Assembly (NCBI RefSeq): GCF_001613405.1
Contig: NZ_BDCH01000015.1
Coordinates: 186,001-250,000, forward strand
Direction: 5' to 3'
DNA: 64,000 nucleotides
From: Nocardia crassostreae
GTDB taxonomy: Bacteria; Actinomycetota; Actinomycetes; Mycobacteriales; Mycobacteriaceae
In this document: piece by piece, positions 20,148 through 29,176 of the stretch
Position numbering within the stretch: the first letter of the stretch is position 1
Layout of the letters: each line of letters starts with the position of its first letter
Position numbers and translations under genes: made by a program
The notes under the pieces: model-generated
Databases searched by the model: none
What the model was told of the DNA's origin: nothing
Seen by the model: the letters and a program-made list of their open reading frames with translations, nothing else

Positions 20148-22055
20148 TCAGCGCGCGGCCGTGCGCGACCAGTTCCAGCCCTGCCAGGTGTCCGAGTCGA
20201 ACATGCCGTCGCGAATCGCCGCGGCGATCAGCCCGCGCTGCGGTTCGGGCAAGCGGTCGACGGCGGGCAGCGCATCGGCGGACAACTCACCCAGGTAATC
20301 GATATCGAGGTCCTGCGTGATCTCCCGGCTGCCGCTGCCGGTGCCCACCTCCACGGTCGTGCCCGAGAGCCAGCGATCGATATTCCGGTCGGCGATGAGC
20401 CCCTCCGGATTCACCAGGGCCAGCCCCAGCAGGGTCGCCGCACCCTCGCCCACCGCGGCGCGCGGCACCCAATCCCGGCGCAGCCGCACCAGACTGGCCA
20501 GCACCAGCAGATAGACCAGCCCGATCCACACCTCGAACACCTCCACCAGCAGCCGCAGCACCGTGAACCCGTACGCCTGCTGATAGGTCCACATCCGATG
20601 CAGTGCCGAGGCCACGATCACCAGCGTCAGCACGCTCACCGCCGCCACCACGATCCGCAGCCACCGCCGATCCCCCGCCGATTCCTGCGCCGCCCACGCC
20701 TGCACCACCGCGATCACGCCCAGCGTCAACATGCTCACGATCGACAGCTGCCAGAACCCGCTCCGGGCGTACTCCGCATACGTCAGCTCCGCCGTCCGCT
20801 GTACATACCCGTTCCCCCCGAACAACACCGCCAGCTGCGTGGCCACGAACACCGCGAACACCACGGTCAACACGCCCAGCGGCAGCCCCCACTCCAGCCG
20901 CGACCAGCGCTTCCGAACCAGCCGCCCCGCAACCGATTCCGTCTCCCCCGCCACCGGCGGCGGCCCCGCCAGCAGATACAGCGCCCCCGCCGCGCCCAAC
21001 CCCGCCACGGTGAACACGAACCCCCACCGCACCACCGAATCCGCGTCGAACTCCGGAATCACACTCTCGACCAGCCGCGCGAACACCGCATCGGCCCCCG
21101 CGAGCAATGGCACGAACACCGCCAGCACGATCACCGTCGCCAGCACCGACCACCCCACCCGCTGCGTCGACGACACCCGCCACCCCCGCACCCGCTGCAT
21201 CCCCCGATACACCCACGGCACCGCCAGCACCGCCAGCACCGCCGACACCGGCACCGCCACCATGTCGAACACCACCCCGTACACCGACCGCCGCACCACC
21301 GCCAGCGATCCGGCCACGGCAGCCCCCACCAGGCACGACGCGACCAACCACTCCTCCGCCCGGAAGGCGCCCACCGCCAACAGCCCCACCGCGATCACGG
21401 TCCACCACACCGGCGCCCACCGCCGCACCGAGAACGTCGAATCCCCGCCTGCCCCAGTCACACCCACCCCTGTGGCCGACGCCCTCGATACGGGCTCGAC
21501 ACCCGACTCCGAGACCGGCGGCGCCGCAGCCCCTCCCACCGCTTCAGCGGAGATGACATCGTCCGCCTCGGCCGCCGGGCGGGCGGCGCGGCGCGCGATG
21601 CGGTCCACCGTGTATATCGCGCCGACCGTTGCCAGGCCCGCGAGGACCCAGCCGATGCCGGGGCGGTCGAGCGGGATGAACACGGCCGCGGCTGTGCCTG
21701 TGAAGACGGTGGCGAGCAGAGCACCGCGGGGCATGGGCACACGCGTCGATCGGGGCGGGACGCGCGGTGGCAGTGGGGCTCTCGGGTAAGGCGCGGGGCC
21801 GAACAGGTCCTGGGAGACGTTTCCGTTGCCGCTGGCAGCCGGTACTTCGGTATCGTGCGATGTCGCCGAGGGTGCCGGGCGCTTCTCCGAGACGGCCACC
21901 GCGACTTGCGGATTCGCCGCAGCCGGTGCGGCGGCGTCCTCGGCCGCGCCACGGGGCGTGAGGCGCTGGATCGGCATGACCGGCGGGCGTTTTCGCTTGG
22001 GCCGAGCGGCCGGGGCCGGATTATCGGGTTCGGATGGGTTCGTGGTGTCGGGCAT
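20148..22055 (-). CDS. DUF4173/DUF4153-type multi-pass membrane protein
   Basis: A 635-residue protein. The first 110 residues are Pro/Ala-rich and presumably cytoplasmic. About ten hydrophobic helices follow from residue ~112. The segment LTYAEYARSGFWQL, with the nearby QRTAELTYAEY, is what I recognise as the DUF4173 signature. The C-terminal 90 residues are soluble (NPEGLIADRNIDRW to the end). No enzymatic function is established for this family. It lies directly downstream of the two-component system on the same strand, 74 bases after the kinase stop, so the kinase or regulator may control it. The segment's extreme GC leaves long meaningless antisense frames. Confidence 0.7.
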   Translation of the reverse strand: MPDTTNPSEPDNPAPAARPKRKRPPVMPIQRLTPRGAAEDAAAPAAANPQVAVAVSEKRPAPSATSHDTEVPAASGNGNVSQDLFGPAPYPRAPLPPRVPPRSTRVPMPRGALLATVFTGTAAAVFIPLDRPGIGWVLAGLATVGAIYTVDRIARRAARPAAEADDVISAEAVGGAAAPPVSESGVEPVSRASATGVGVTGAGGDSTFSVRRWAPVWWTVIAVGLLAVGAFRAEEWLVASCLVGAAVAGSLAVVRRSVYGVVFDMVAVPVSAVLAVLAVPWVYRGMQRVRGWRVSSTQRVGWSVLATVIVLAVFVPLLAGADAVFARLVESVIPEFDADSVVRWGFVFTVAGLGAAGALYLLAGPPPVAGETESVAGRLVRKRWSRLEWGLPLGVLTVVFAVFVATQLAVLFGGNGYVQRTAELTYAEYARSGFWQLSIVSMLTLGVIAVVQAWAAQESAGDRRWLRIVVAAVSVLTLVIVASALHRMWTYQQAYGFTVLRLLVEVFEVWIGLVYLLVLASLVRLRRDWVPRAAVGEGAATLLGLALVNPEGLIADRNIDRWLSGTTVEVGTGSGSREITQDLDIDYLGELSADALPAVDRLPEPQRGLIAAAIRDGMFDSDTWQGWNWSRTAAR

Positions 22056-22129
22056 GGGTACTCCGTTTTGGGTGTGCGGGACCGTCCCGGCGACCGGATG
22101 GGCCGAGAGGTGGTTGCCTGTACTTCGGT

Positions 22130-23182
22130 TCAGGTGGTGGGGAGGGTTACTCGGATGCGGGAACCCGGGTCGGCGACGGCGATGGTGCCGCCGTGGAGTT
22201 CGACTATCCAGCGAGCAATGGCCAGGCCGAGGCCGGTGCCGCCATTGGTGGTGCGGCCGCGGGCGAACCGTTCGAAGACGCGGGCGCGTTCGGCGAGCGG
22301 GATGCCGGGGCCTTCGTCCTGGACTTCGATGACGACCTGACCGGGGCGGGTGTGGGCTTCGATCCGGACTTCGCCGTGGGCCAGACCGTGACGGGTGGCA
22401 TTGTCCAGGAGGTTGAGCAGGACCTGGTGCAGGCGGGCGCTGTCGGCGCGGACCAGCAGCCCGGGATCGGCGAGGTGAATGGTGAACCGGACGGGGCGGT
22501 CGACGGCGGCGGCCATGACCTCGGCTTCGGCGACGACCTCCTTCAGCAGGGGCTCCAGCGGGGTGGTTTCCAAGTCCAGGCGCACGGCCCCGGCTTCGAT
22601 GCTCGACAGCGCCAGCAGTTCCGACACCAGCAGGCTCAGGCGCTCGGTCTGCGCGAGCGCGGTGCGCAGCGTTGCCGGATCGGGTTCGGCGACACCGTCG
22701 ACCAGGTTCTCCAGCACCGCGCCCAATGCCGTGATGGGCGTGCGCAATTCATGGGACACATTGGCGATGAAGTCGCGCCGCTGCTGGTCGGCCGCGGCGA
22801 GATCGGCGGCCATCTGGTTGAACGCCTCCGCGAGCTGACCGACCTCGTCACGGGAGGTGGCGCGCACGCGATGCGAATAATCGCCCTGGGCCATGCGTTT
22901 GGCGGCGGCGGTCATCTGCCGCAGCGGCAGGGTCATGCCGTGGGCGAGAATCTGCGACAGCAGCAGCGCGATGAGCATGGCGTAGACGGTGGTTCGCTGC
23001 GGCAGCCAGCCGATGACCCAGCCGAAATAGCCGAACGCGGCGGCGCCGGAACCCACCATGAGAATGGCCAGCTTCAGTTTGATCGACCGAACCCGGTCCA
23101 ATGGCCGGGGCAGCCACGCGGAGAGCCGGTCGGCCAGCGTGCGCAGCCGCGAGTCGGCGGGAATCAGCTCGGGCCCGCTCAT
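22130..23182 (-). CDS. Two-component sensor histidine kinase
   Basis: A 350-residue membrane histidine kinase. Two transmembrane helices (residues ~36-82) are separated by a very short loop, so it has almost no extracellular sensor domain. A HAMP segment follows (TLPLRQMTAAAKRMAQGDY), then the HisKA box with the phosphorylated His (FIANVSHELRTPITAL), and the ATPase boxes N (LLDNATRHG), G1 (DEGPGIP) and G2 (GTGLGLAIARWIVELHGG). The start is the ATG at 23182; the frame extends 19 residues further upstream. It is downstream of its response regulator. The short loop suggests it senses membrane stress or a membrane partner, which is inference. Confidence 0.92.
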   Translation of the reverse strand: MSGPELIPADSRLRTLADRLSAWLPRPLDRVRSIKLKLAILMVGSGAAAFGYFGWVIGWLPQRTTVYAMLIALLLSQILAHGMTLPLRQMTAAAKRMAQGDYSHRVRATSRDEVGQLAEAFNQMAADLAAADQQRRDFIANVSHELRTPITALGAVLENLVDGVAEPDPATLRTALAQTERLSLLVSELLALSSIEAGAVRLDLETTPLEPLLKEVVAEAEVMAAAVDRPVRFTIHLADPGLLVRADSARLHQVLLNLLDNATRHGLAHGEVRIEAHTRPGQVVIEVQDEGPGIPLAERARVFERFARGRTTNGGTGLGLAIARWIVELHGGTIAVADPGSRIRVTLPTT

Positions 23183-23342
23183 CGTTCGTCTCCGCGACCG
23201 CGACGGCGCGGGCCCAGCGGCGAGACCGGTGTGGCACAACCGCGCCCGCCGGGATCCGCGCTCCGGGCCGTCGCGCGACGATCACCGGGATATCGTGTCC
23301 GCTGCGGGTTCTCGCACACCGCGCGCCGTCCCGGTTGCGGCC

Positions 23343-24032
23343 TCATCGAGTCTCCAAGGCGTAACCGACACCGTGCACGGTGCAGATCAGGTCCGCGCCC
23401 AGTTTGCGGCGCAGCGCTTTGATGTGCGAGTCGACCGCGCGGGTCCCCGACGCGTCGGCCCACCCCCACACCTCGCTGAGTAATCGCTCGCGCGCCAGCA
23501 CCGTGCGCGGCCGCCGCGCCAGATGCACGAGCAGCTCGAATTCCAGTGGCGTGAGCTGTGTTTCGGCATCCGCGCGCCACACCCGCCGTTGATCGATATC
23601 TATCCGCAGATCACCCACGACCAGCGCCGCACCCGGTTCGGCGGTGCGCTCGACCCGGCGCAGCAGCGCATGCACCCGGGCGGCCAGCACCCGCATGGAG
23701 AACGGCTTGGTCAGATAGTCGTCCGCCCCCACCCCCAGCCCGACCAGCATATCGGTCTCATCGGTCCGCGCCGTCAACATGAGCACCGGCACCGGACGCC
23801 GAGCCTGAATACGACGGCACACCTCGAGCCCGTCGAACCCGGGCAGCATGACATCGAGCACCACCAGATCCGGATCCAGACTCTCGGCCGCCGCCACCCC
23901 CGCGGGCCCGTCGTGCGCCAGATCCACCGTGAACCCTTCCGCACGCAGACGCGCGGCAACCGACTCCGCGATGGTGGGTTCGTCCTCCACCACCAGAATC
24001 CGCCGCGCGGTGCGCTGCTGGCTGTGTTCCAT
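23343..24032 (-). CDS. OmpR/PhoB-family response regulator
   Basis: A 229-residue DNA-binding response regulator. The receiver domain has the acidic pocket (VVEDEPT), the phospho-acceptor Asp in DLVVLDVMLPGFDGLEV (about residue 54), and the switch Lys in DDYLTKPFSMRVL. A winged-helix domain follows, ending SHIKALRRKLGADLICTVHGVGYAL. It is first in the operon, with the histidine kinase about 160 bases downstream. Which genes it controls is not evident; the adjacent DUF4173-like gene is the natural candidate. Confidence 0.95.
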   Translation of the reverse strand: MEHSQQRTARRILVVEDEPTIAESVAARLRAEGFTVDLAHDGPAGVAAAESLDPDLVVLDVMLPGFDGLEVCRRIQARRPVPVLMLTARTDETDMLVGLGVGADDYLTKPFSMRVLAARVHALLRRVERTAEPGAALVVGDLRIDIDQRRVWRADAETQLTPLEFELLVHLARRPRTVLARERLLSEVWGWADASGTRAVDSHIKALRRKLGADLICTVHGVGYALETR

Positions 24033-24104
24033 GCAGGTGACCCTACGAGGTGGGCGTGGAGATGGGTTGCACCGATTGTGGAGATCGTGTGGAGACCCGC
24101 CTTC

Positions 24105-24485
24105 TCACGTCCAGAAACCGCGGTACAGCAGGTAGAAGCCGAACGCCGAGGCCAGCGCCATATAGACGTAGACGACCACCGCATGATCATTCGTCTTGCG
24201 GACCGCGGTGCGCGCGAAGCCGAGCTCGTAGAACCGCACGAAGCCCTTGATCACATTGACCCATCCCATCGCGGTCAGCACACCGACCAGCCCCCACTCC
24301 CATCGGTGTTCCACCGCGAGCGAGGCCGCCCCGGTGACAAGGCTGATCAGCCCGGACAGGATCACGAACTGCTCGTTCTCCTTGACCCGCAACAACGCGT
24401 CGTAGAACTGCCTGCTCGTGAGCGCGGGCAGATAGGTGCCCACGGTGATCAGGCCCCAGAAGATTGCCAAGTCGTGTGAGTCCAC
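24105..24485 (-). CDS. Small hypothetical membrane protein divergent from tetR
   Basis: An unrecognised protein of about 126 residues with four predicted hydrophobic helices, for example LAIFWGLITVGTYLPAL, FVILSGLISLVTGAA and YMALASAFGFYLLYRGF. The GTG at 24485 is preferred: the longer frame to 24566 would run through the palindromic operator shared with the TetR gene. A TTG at 24470 is another option. Because it diverges from a TetR gene across a single operator, it is the likely regulated target, perhaps a small efflux or resistance membrane protein. I assign no function. Confidence 0.6.
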   Translation of the reverse strand: MDSHDLAIFWGLITVGTYLPALTSRQFYDALLRVKENEQFVILSGLISLVTGAASLAVEHRWEWGLVGVLTAMGWVNVIKGFVRFYELGFARTAVRKTNDHAVVVYVYMALASAFGFYLLYRGFWT

Positions 24486-24540
24486 AGGCCCCCCTATGGT
24501 CGCTCGGTTCAGTTCGCCGGCGACGCCTCCGCCGCGAACT

Positions 24541-24583
24541 GACTTACCGGAAGGTAAGCCTAGCACTTACCTTCCGGTAAGTC
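24541..24583. promoter_or_regulatory. TetR operator: perfect 18-bp inverted repeat
   Basis: Two 18-base arms (GACTTACCGGAAGGTAAG at 24541-24558, and its exact complement at 24566-24583) flank a 7-base spacer. Each arm is itself a palindrome-like CTTACC-GGAA-GGTAAG. This gives two adjacent binding sites, as expected for a pair of TetR dimers. The element lies 15 bases before the TetR start and about 55 bases before the divergent membrane-protein start, so binding could repress both. Confidence 0.85.
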
Positions 24584-24598
24584 AGCTACTGTGGTCAG

Positions 24599-25141
24599 GT
24601 GGCCCGATCAACACCTTCCACTCGCGAGCGCATACAAGAGGTGGCGCTCGAGATGTTCGCGCGGCAGGGTGTGCAGCGCACCAGCCTGCAACAGATCGCG
24701 AATCGTCTCGGAATCACGAAACCGGCGCTCTACTACCACTTCTCGTCACGGGAGGACCTGGTGCGCAGCATCGTGCAACCGGTGATTCGGGAGGGCGAGG
24801 AACTGGTGGCGAGCCACGAGCGCCGAGACAGCGTGGACGTGCCCGAACTCCTGGCGGACTACTTCGACTTCCACTACCGCCACCGCGACAAACTCATGCT
24901 CGTCCTCGCCGAGCTGCGGATCCTGGGCGACCCCGAACCCATCGACGCGGCACTGAACTGGCGCCGCCGATTGGTCACCCTCGTGTTCGGACCGAACCCC
25001 ACCCTCGACCAATCGGCCCGAGCGATCATGGCATTCGGCGGAATCCAGGACTGCTGCCTCCAACTCGCCGACACCGCACACGACCAACTACGCCCGGCCG
25101 CGGTCGAAGCCGCGCTGGCAGCGCTCGGAACGACAACGTAA
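24599..25141 (+). CDS. TetR-family transcriptional regulator
   Basis: A 180-residue one-component repressor. The N-terminal helix-turn-helix reads QGVQRTSLQQIANRLGITKP followed by ALYYHFSSREDLV, the TetR signature. The C-terminal ligand/dimer domain is helical and not assignable. The GTG start is 15 bases downstream of a perfect inverted-repeat operator, indicating autoregulation. It converges with the PhyH-like gene. Confidence 0.92.
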   Translation: MARSTPSTRERIQEVALEMFARQGVQRTSLQQIANRLGITKPALYYHFSSREDLVRSIVQPVIREGEELVASHERRDSVDVPELLADYFDFHYRHRDKLMLVLAELRILGDPEPIDAALNWRRRLVTLVFGPNPTLDQSARAIMAFGGIQDCCLQLADTAHDQLRPAAVEAALAALGTTT

Positions 25142-25155
25142 GCCGCTCAGCGCGC

Positions 25156-26190
25156 TCATTCCTGCGCGATATCGGTATCGGTCCGGGAGCGCCACGGCGT
25201 CAGGTCCAGACCCGGATATCGCAATGCCAGCCCGGCCAGCGCGTCAGCGGTCCAGAAAGGATGCCCGCGAGGCGGGAACCCGAACAACTCGAGTTGTCGC
25301 GGACCAGCGCGCTCGACGAACCGATACCACGCAGGCTCATGACTGCGTGCCGCCCACGCCTGACGTTGACCCCACTCGGCGTGCACCGGCCGATAAGCGA
25401 GATGCATCGTGTAACGAGCTCCGCCGACCCGAGTCATACCGGTACCGCGATGAAACGTACCCACCTCGAAGGCCACCACCGTGCCCGCAGGCCCAGCCGC
25501 GGAAACCTCGTGCTCATACCACTCCGGCCGCCCCGCCCCGCGAAACCTGCTCTCCTCCCCCTCCACCGCCGACCCGGTGAAATCCTTGCGAGGGAACCAA
25601 TTCGGCGCCGCGGCGGCACGAGCGGTGTGCGTCCTGGAAACCAGATGCGGCGGCCCCAGATCCTCGGGCACGTCAACCAGATACACGAACATCTCGACCT
25701 GTCGGCACCCGACCGCATCATTCGGCACCAACACCGTGTGATTCAGATAATCCCGATGCAAATCCTGCTCGTAACCGGCCGCCCCCGCGAATTTCGCCCA
25801 CGCCTCAGCCGAAGACAACCGCACCTCGTCACCACCCAGCAGAGTCCGAGCAAGCGAGATCAAGGAGTCGTGCACCGCCAACAGGCTGACCTCGGTACTG
25901 GCGAACGGAAAACAGTCGATCCCGGCGAACTCGTCACCAAGGTAGCGGCCCCGACGCGGATCGCTGCCGTCATGGAACCCCTGCGCCGACGGAAACATCA
26001 AGCCCAGTTCCGCCACCGCTGGCCTCAGCACATCGACATCGAGAAATCCGGGCAGTATCCCAGCGCAATGCCACTGCGAGTCAATGAATTTCCGCCATCC
26101 TGAACAGCCGAACCCCAGCACACCGCGTGAGATGAACGTGAACACATCAGCAATACATGCTTTAATGCGCATATGGCCGTGTGCATACAT
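25156..26190 (-). CDS. Phytanoyl-CoA dioxygenase (PhyH)-like protein
   Basis: A putative Fe(II)/2-oxoglutarate-dependent dioxygenase with a double-stranded beta-helix. The metal facial triad is visible as HRD in EQDLHRDYLNHTV and a distal His in EVGTFHRGTGMTR; an arginine about 8-10 residues after the latter could bind 2-oxoglutarate. The family hydroxylates aliphatic carbons of acyl-CoAs or small molecules. The start is uncertain: the first 25-30 codons of the longest frame are AT-richer and unlike the family, which usually begins close to an F-x-x-x-G-x-x-x-x-PGFLD segment (here KFIDSQWHCAGILPGFLD). A GTG at 26121 or another internal start is likelier. Confidence 0.7.
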   Translation of the reverse strand: MYAHGHMRIKACIADVFTFISRGVLGFGCSGWRKFIDSQWHCAGILPGFLDVDVLRPAVAELGLMFPSAQGFHDGSDPRRGRYLGDEFAGIDCFPFASTEVSLLAVHDSLISLARTLLGGDEVRLSSAEAWAKFAGAAGYEQDLHRDYLNHTVLVPNDAVGCRQVEMFVYLVDVPEDLGPPHLVSRTHTARAAAAPNWFPRKDFTGSAVEGEESRFRGAGRPEWYEHEVSAAGPAGTVVAFEVGTFHRGTGMTRVGGARYTMHLAYRPVHAEWGQRQAWAARSHEPAWYRFVERAGPRQLELFGFPPRGHPFWTADALAGLALRYPGLDLTPWRSRTDTDIAQE

Positions 26191-26289
26191 CGCTGTTCAG
26201 GGCCCGGGCCGTGACTGCGCGCATCGTGCGTTACGCAAGTCATACGACCTGGGCGCGGCGTCGACTACGGGCGGTCGTAGCATGTTCGG

Positions 26290-26841
26290 GTGCGCTCATC
26301 GACGGATCACACCGCGCGCCTGCGCGGCGCTGCCGTCGGGGCGGCTTCGGGGGCGGTCGCTATATTCGCGCATGCGCTGGGTGGGGGTACCGCTGCGCCG
26401 GGTGGGGCTTCGGTGGCGCTGTTGCTCGCGGCGTGCGCGTTGATCGGGGTGGTGGTGGCCGGGGTGCGGCCGCGGGGCGGGCTCGCCGCGATCATGGGGA
26501 TGCTGACGGTGGGGCAGGCCATCGGGCACGGCGCGCTGTCGGTGGGGCCTACTCATCACCATCATGCGGTGACGCCGGTCATGCTGGCGGCGCATCTGGT
26601 GGCGATACCGGTGGGCGCGATGCTCATCTCGGCCGCCGAGGCGGGGATGCGGCGCGCGATCACCAGCGTGCGGCGGTTCATCGTGGCGCTGGGGTTGGCG
26701 CCGCTGCCGCCCGCGCGAACCATGCGCACCCGGGTCACCGATGAGCGGGCGGTGGTGCGCCGCCTGTTGGTGAGTCCCGGGATCGGACGGCGGGGGCCAC
26801 CTGTGGACACGAATCTCTTTCTTCACCTCACTCCGGCCTAG
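26290..26841 (+). CDS. Hypothetical His-containing membrane protein next to copper genes
   Basis: An unrecognised protein of 183 residues with four or five hydrophobic helices (for example GAAVGAASGAVAIFAHALGG and SVALLLAACALIGVVVAGV). A cluster of four histidines between helices (GPTHHHHAVTPVM) could bind metal. The GTG at 26290 is assigned as start, with modest support. It lies just upstream of, and on the same strand as, a PCu(A)C copper-chaperone lipoprotein and a DyP peroxidase, so a copper-handling role is plausible. That is inference from context. Confidence 0.6.
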   Translation: MRSSTDHTARLRGAAVGAASGAVAIFAHALGGGTAAPGGASVALLLAACALIGVVVAGVRPRGGLAAIMGMLTVGQAIGHGALSVGPTHHHHAVTPVMLAAHLVAIPVGAMLISAAEAGMRRAITSVRRFIVALGLAPLPPARTMRTRVTDERAVVRRLLVSPGIGRRGPPVDTNLFLHLTPA

Positions 26842-26909
26842 CTGGCGGCGCGTCTGCGTCGCGCGGCCGGAGCGAATTCCCTATCTCTCTCGATGATTCG
26901 GAGTCATTC

Positions 26910-27473
26910 GTGTCCAAGTCTGTTCTCGGCCGCCTGCGTTCGGCCACCACCGCCCGCCGTCTCGGCGCTGTCGCCGCGCTCGCCGCCGTCGCCGTGTTTC
27001 CCGTCGCCTGTTCGTCGGATTCCGGTTCGTCTACCAATGCCGCCAAGGCGGCCGACAGCGTCAGCATGAACGATCAGTGGATCAAGGCCGCCGACAGCGG
27101 GATGTCGGCGGCGTTCGGGGAGTTGAAGAACTCCAGCGACTCCCCCGTGCAGTTGGTCGCGGCGTCCAGCCCGGTGTCGGCGCGCGTGGAAATCCATGAG
27201 GTGGTGGCCGATTCGGCCACCGGTGACAAGACCATGCGCCCCAAGGAGGGTGGGCTCACCATTCCGGCGCACGGGTCCGCCACGCTCAAGCCGGGCGCCG
27301 ACCATCTCATGTTCATGGAACTGAAGGAGCCGCTGCGCACGGGCGCGGAAACGCCTATCACGCTGACCTTCTCCGATGGCTCCACCACCGCCGTGACCGC
27401 GCAGGTGCGCGACTTCGCAGGCGGTAAGGAGAATTACGAGCCCAGCGCCGACAATGCCGCGCACGGTGGCTGA
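26910..27473 (+). CDS. PCu(A)C-type copper chaperone lipoprotein
   Basis: A 187-residue exported lipoprotein. The signal sequence has Arg residues, a hydrophobic core (GAVAALAAVAVFPV) and a lipobox ending ACSSDSG, so Cys near residue 34 should be lipidated. The mature part is a PCu(A)C domain. The Cu(I) ligands fit the family pattern His-x(n)-Met-x(n)-His-x-Met: EIHEVV, KTMRPKEGG, then ADHLMFMELKEPL. Such proteins deliver copper outside the membrane, often to cytochrome oxidase. The GTG start has GGAG six bases upstream. The stop overlaps the next gene by 20 bases, so the pair should be co-translated. Confidence 0.85.
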   Translation: MSKSVLGRLRSATTARRLGAVAALAAVAVFPVACSSDSGSSTNAAKAADSVSMNDQWIKAADSGMSAAFGELKNSSDSPVQLVAASSPVSARVEIHEVVADSATGDKTMRPKEGGLTIPAHGSATLKPGADHLMFMELKEPLRTGAETPITLTFSDGSTTAVTAQVRDFAGGKENYEPSADNAAHGG

Positions 27474-28701
27474 GCCGGTCACTCCGCATCCCAAGGGGCT
27501 CTCCCGGCGGCGTCTGCTCGGTACCGGCGCCGCCGTGGCGGGCGCGGCCGGGGCGGCCGGAATCGGCTGGGGTGCGGCCACTCTCACCCATCGCGAGCAC
27601 GATCGGGATCCGGCGGTCGAGACCGTCGCGTTCTACGGCGACCATCAGGCGGGCGTCGACACCGAACCGCAGGATCATGTGGCCTTCGTCGGCTACGACC
27701 TGGTCGACGGCGCCGACCGGAACGATATCGTCGGCGTGCTCAAAATCTGGACCGATGATGCGGCGCGGCTCACCCAGGGCAAGCCCGCCCTCGCCGATAC
27801 CGAACCGGAACTGGCCGTGCGCCCGGCCCGGCTCACGGTGACCGTCGGGTTCGGGCCGGAGCTGTTCGCCAAGGCGGGGCTGAGCAATCAGCGCCCGCAT
27901 TGGCTGAAACCGCTGCCCGCCTTCGAGAAGATCGATCGCCTCGATCCGGCCTACGGCGGCACCGATCTGATGCTGCAGATCTGCGCGGACGAGGCGACCA
28001 CCGTCTCGCATGCGGTGCGCGTGCTGTCCAAACATGTGAAATCGCTGGTCACGGCGCGCTGGGTGCAGCAGGGATTCCGCAATGCGTCCAAGGACCAGAC
28101 CATGCGCAACCTCATGGGCTCGGTGGACGGCACCGTCAATATCGCCCCGGGCACAATCGATTTCGATCGACTGGTGTGGGACGACGGCTCCTACCGGCCG
28201 TGGCTGGCGGGCGGCACCTCCATGGTGTTGCGGCGTATCGAGATGATTCTCGATACCTGGGACGAGCTCGACGCCGATGCCCGCGCCATTACCGTCGGCC
28301 GCCGCGTCGACAATGGCGCACCCCTGGGCGGCGAGCGAGAATTCGACGATCCGGATTTCACCGCGGTCGACAAGTACGGCATCCCGGTCATCCCGCCGTC
28401 CTCGCATATCGCGCGCGCTCACCATCAGCACGACGGTGAGCGGTTCCTGCGCCGCGGCTTCAACTACGACGACCCGCCGCCACCCGGTCAGGTGTCGAAT
28501 TCGGGCCTGTTGTTCGCCGCGTTCCAGCGCGATATCGATGCGCAGTATCTACCGGTTCAGGTGCGGCTCAACGAGTTCGACGCGCTCAACCAGTGGACGG
28601 TACCGGTCGGTTCGGCCGTGTACGCCATCCCGCCCGGCGTCCCCGCGCCGGGCGGATATCTCGGACAGCAACTGTTCGAAGCCGGTTCCGCCGGTAGCTG
28701 A
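27454..28701 (+). CDS. Tat-exported DyP-type haem peroxidase (EfeB-like)
   Basis: A 415-residue dye-decolourising peroxidase. A Tat signal ([20 protein letters not shown]) starts near residue 17. The DyP motif GxxDG appears as MGSVDGTVN, holding the distal Asp. The proximal haem His is probably in [19 protein letters not shown], and the C-terminal region [11 protein letters not shown] is typical. The enzyme uses H2O2 to oxidise dyes or other substrates; EfeB-type members release iron from haem at the cell envelope. Its start lies inside the PCu(A)C gene, so copper supply and this enzyme may be linked, although DyP itself uses haem. Confidence 0.88.
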   Translation: MPRTVAEPVTPHPKGLSRRRLLGTGAAVAGAAGAAGIGWGAATLTHREHDRDPAVETVAFYGDHQAGVDTEPQDHVAFVGYDLVDGADRNDIVGVLKIWTDDAARLTQGKPALADTEPELAVRPARLTVTVGFGPELFAKAGLSNQRPHWLKPLPAFEKIDRLDPAYGGTDLMLQICADEATTVSHAVRVLSKHVKSLVTARWVQQGFRNASKDQTMRNLMGSVDGTVNIAPGTIDFDRLVWDDGSYRPWLAGGTSMVLRRIEMILDTWDELDADARAITVGRRVDNGAPLGGEREFDDPDFTAVDKYGIPVIPPSSHIARAHHQHDGERFLRRGFNYDDPPPPGQVSNSGLLFAAFQRDIDAQYLPVQVRLNEFDALNQWTVPVGSAVYAIPPGVPAPGGYLGQQLFEAGSAGS

Positions 28702-28759
28702 CGGCATCCGGCCGGGTCGCGTACGAGGGGCGGCCCGGCCGGGTCCTAGATTATCGATC

Positions 28760-29092
28760 ATGGTCCTACGTTCGATCGTGCTGTTCGCCCTGGCCGCCGT
28801 CGCCGAGATCGGCGGCGCCTGGCTGGTCTGGCAGGGCGTCCGCGAACACCGCGGCTGGATCTGGATGGGCGCCGGGGTCATCGCCCTGGGCCTCTACGGC
28901 TTCGTGGCCACCCTCCAGCCCGATGCCAACTTCGGCCGTATCCTCGCCGCCTACGGCGGCGTCTTCGTCGCCGGATCCCTGCTGTGGGGCATGGCCGTCG
29001 ACGGCTTCCGCCCCGACCGCTGGGACGTCCTCGGCGCCCTCGTCTGCCTGGCGGGCGTCGCCCTCATCATGTACGCGCCCCGATCCACGTGA
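28760..29092 (+). CDS. YnfA/UPF0060 family small membrane protein
   Basis: A 110-residue protein with four transmembrane helices and the UPF0060 signature [26 protein letters not shown], then [28 protein letters not shown] sequence and [19 protein letters not shown]. The ATG at 28760 fits the family's N-terminus; the open frame extends upstream as antisense filler. The family resembles small multidrug-resistance transporters but has no settled function. Confidence 0.9.
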   Translation: MVLRSIVLFALAAVAEIGGAWLVWQGVREHRGWIWMGAGVIALGLYGFVATLQPDANFGRILAAYGGVFVAGSLLWGMAVDGFRPDRWDVLGALVCLAGVALIMYAPRST

Positions 29093-29176
29093 AACCACCT
29101 GTGAACAGCGTGCATTCATGCATTCCACGCAAAATGCAGACTCGCGCGGAGTGCGAACTTGCACTCGGCGAAGCGA

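Noticed and set aside
23183..23342. A small gene between the response regulator and the histidine kinase
   Set aside because: The frame there is Arg-rich and lacks any start signal; it is more likely a spacer, or a leader of the kinase.
26190..26289. An extended N-terminus for the PhyH-like protein
   Set aside because: The first ~25 codons of the longest frame are AT-rich, without a ribosome site, and unlike the family; this is more likely promoter sequence.
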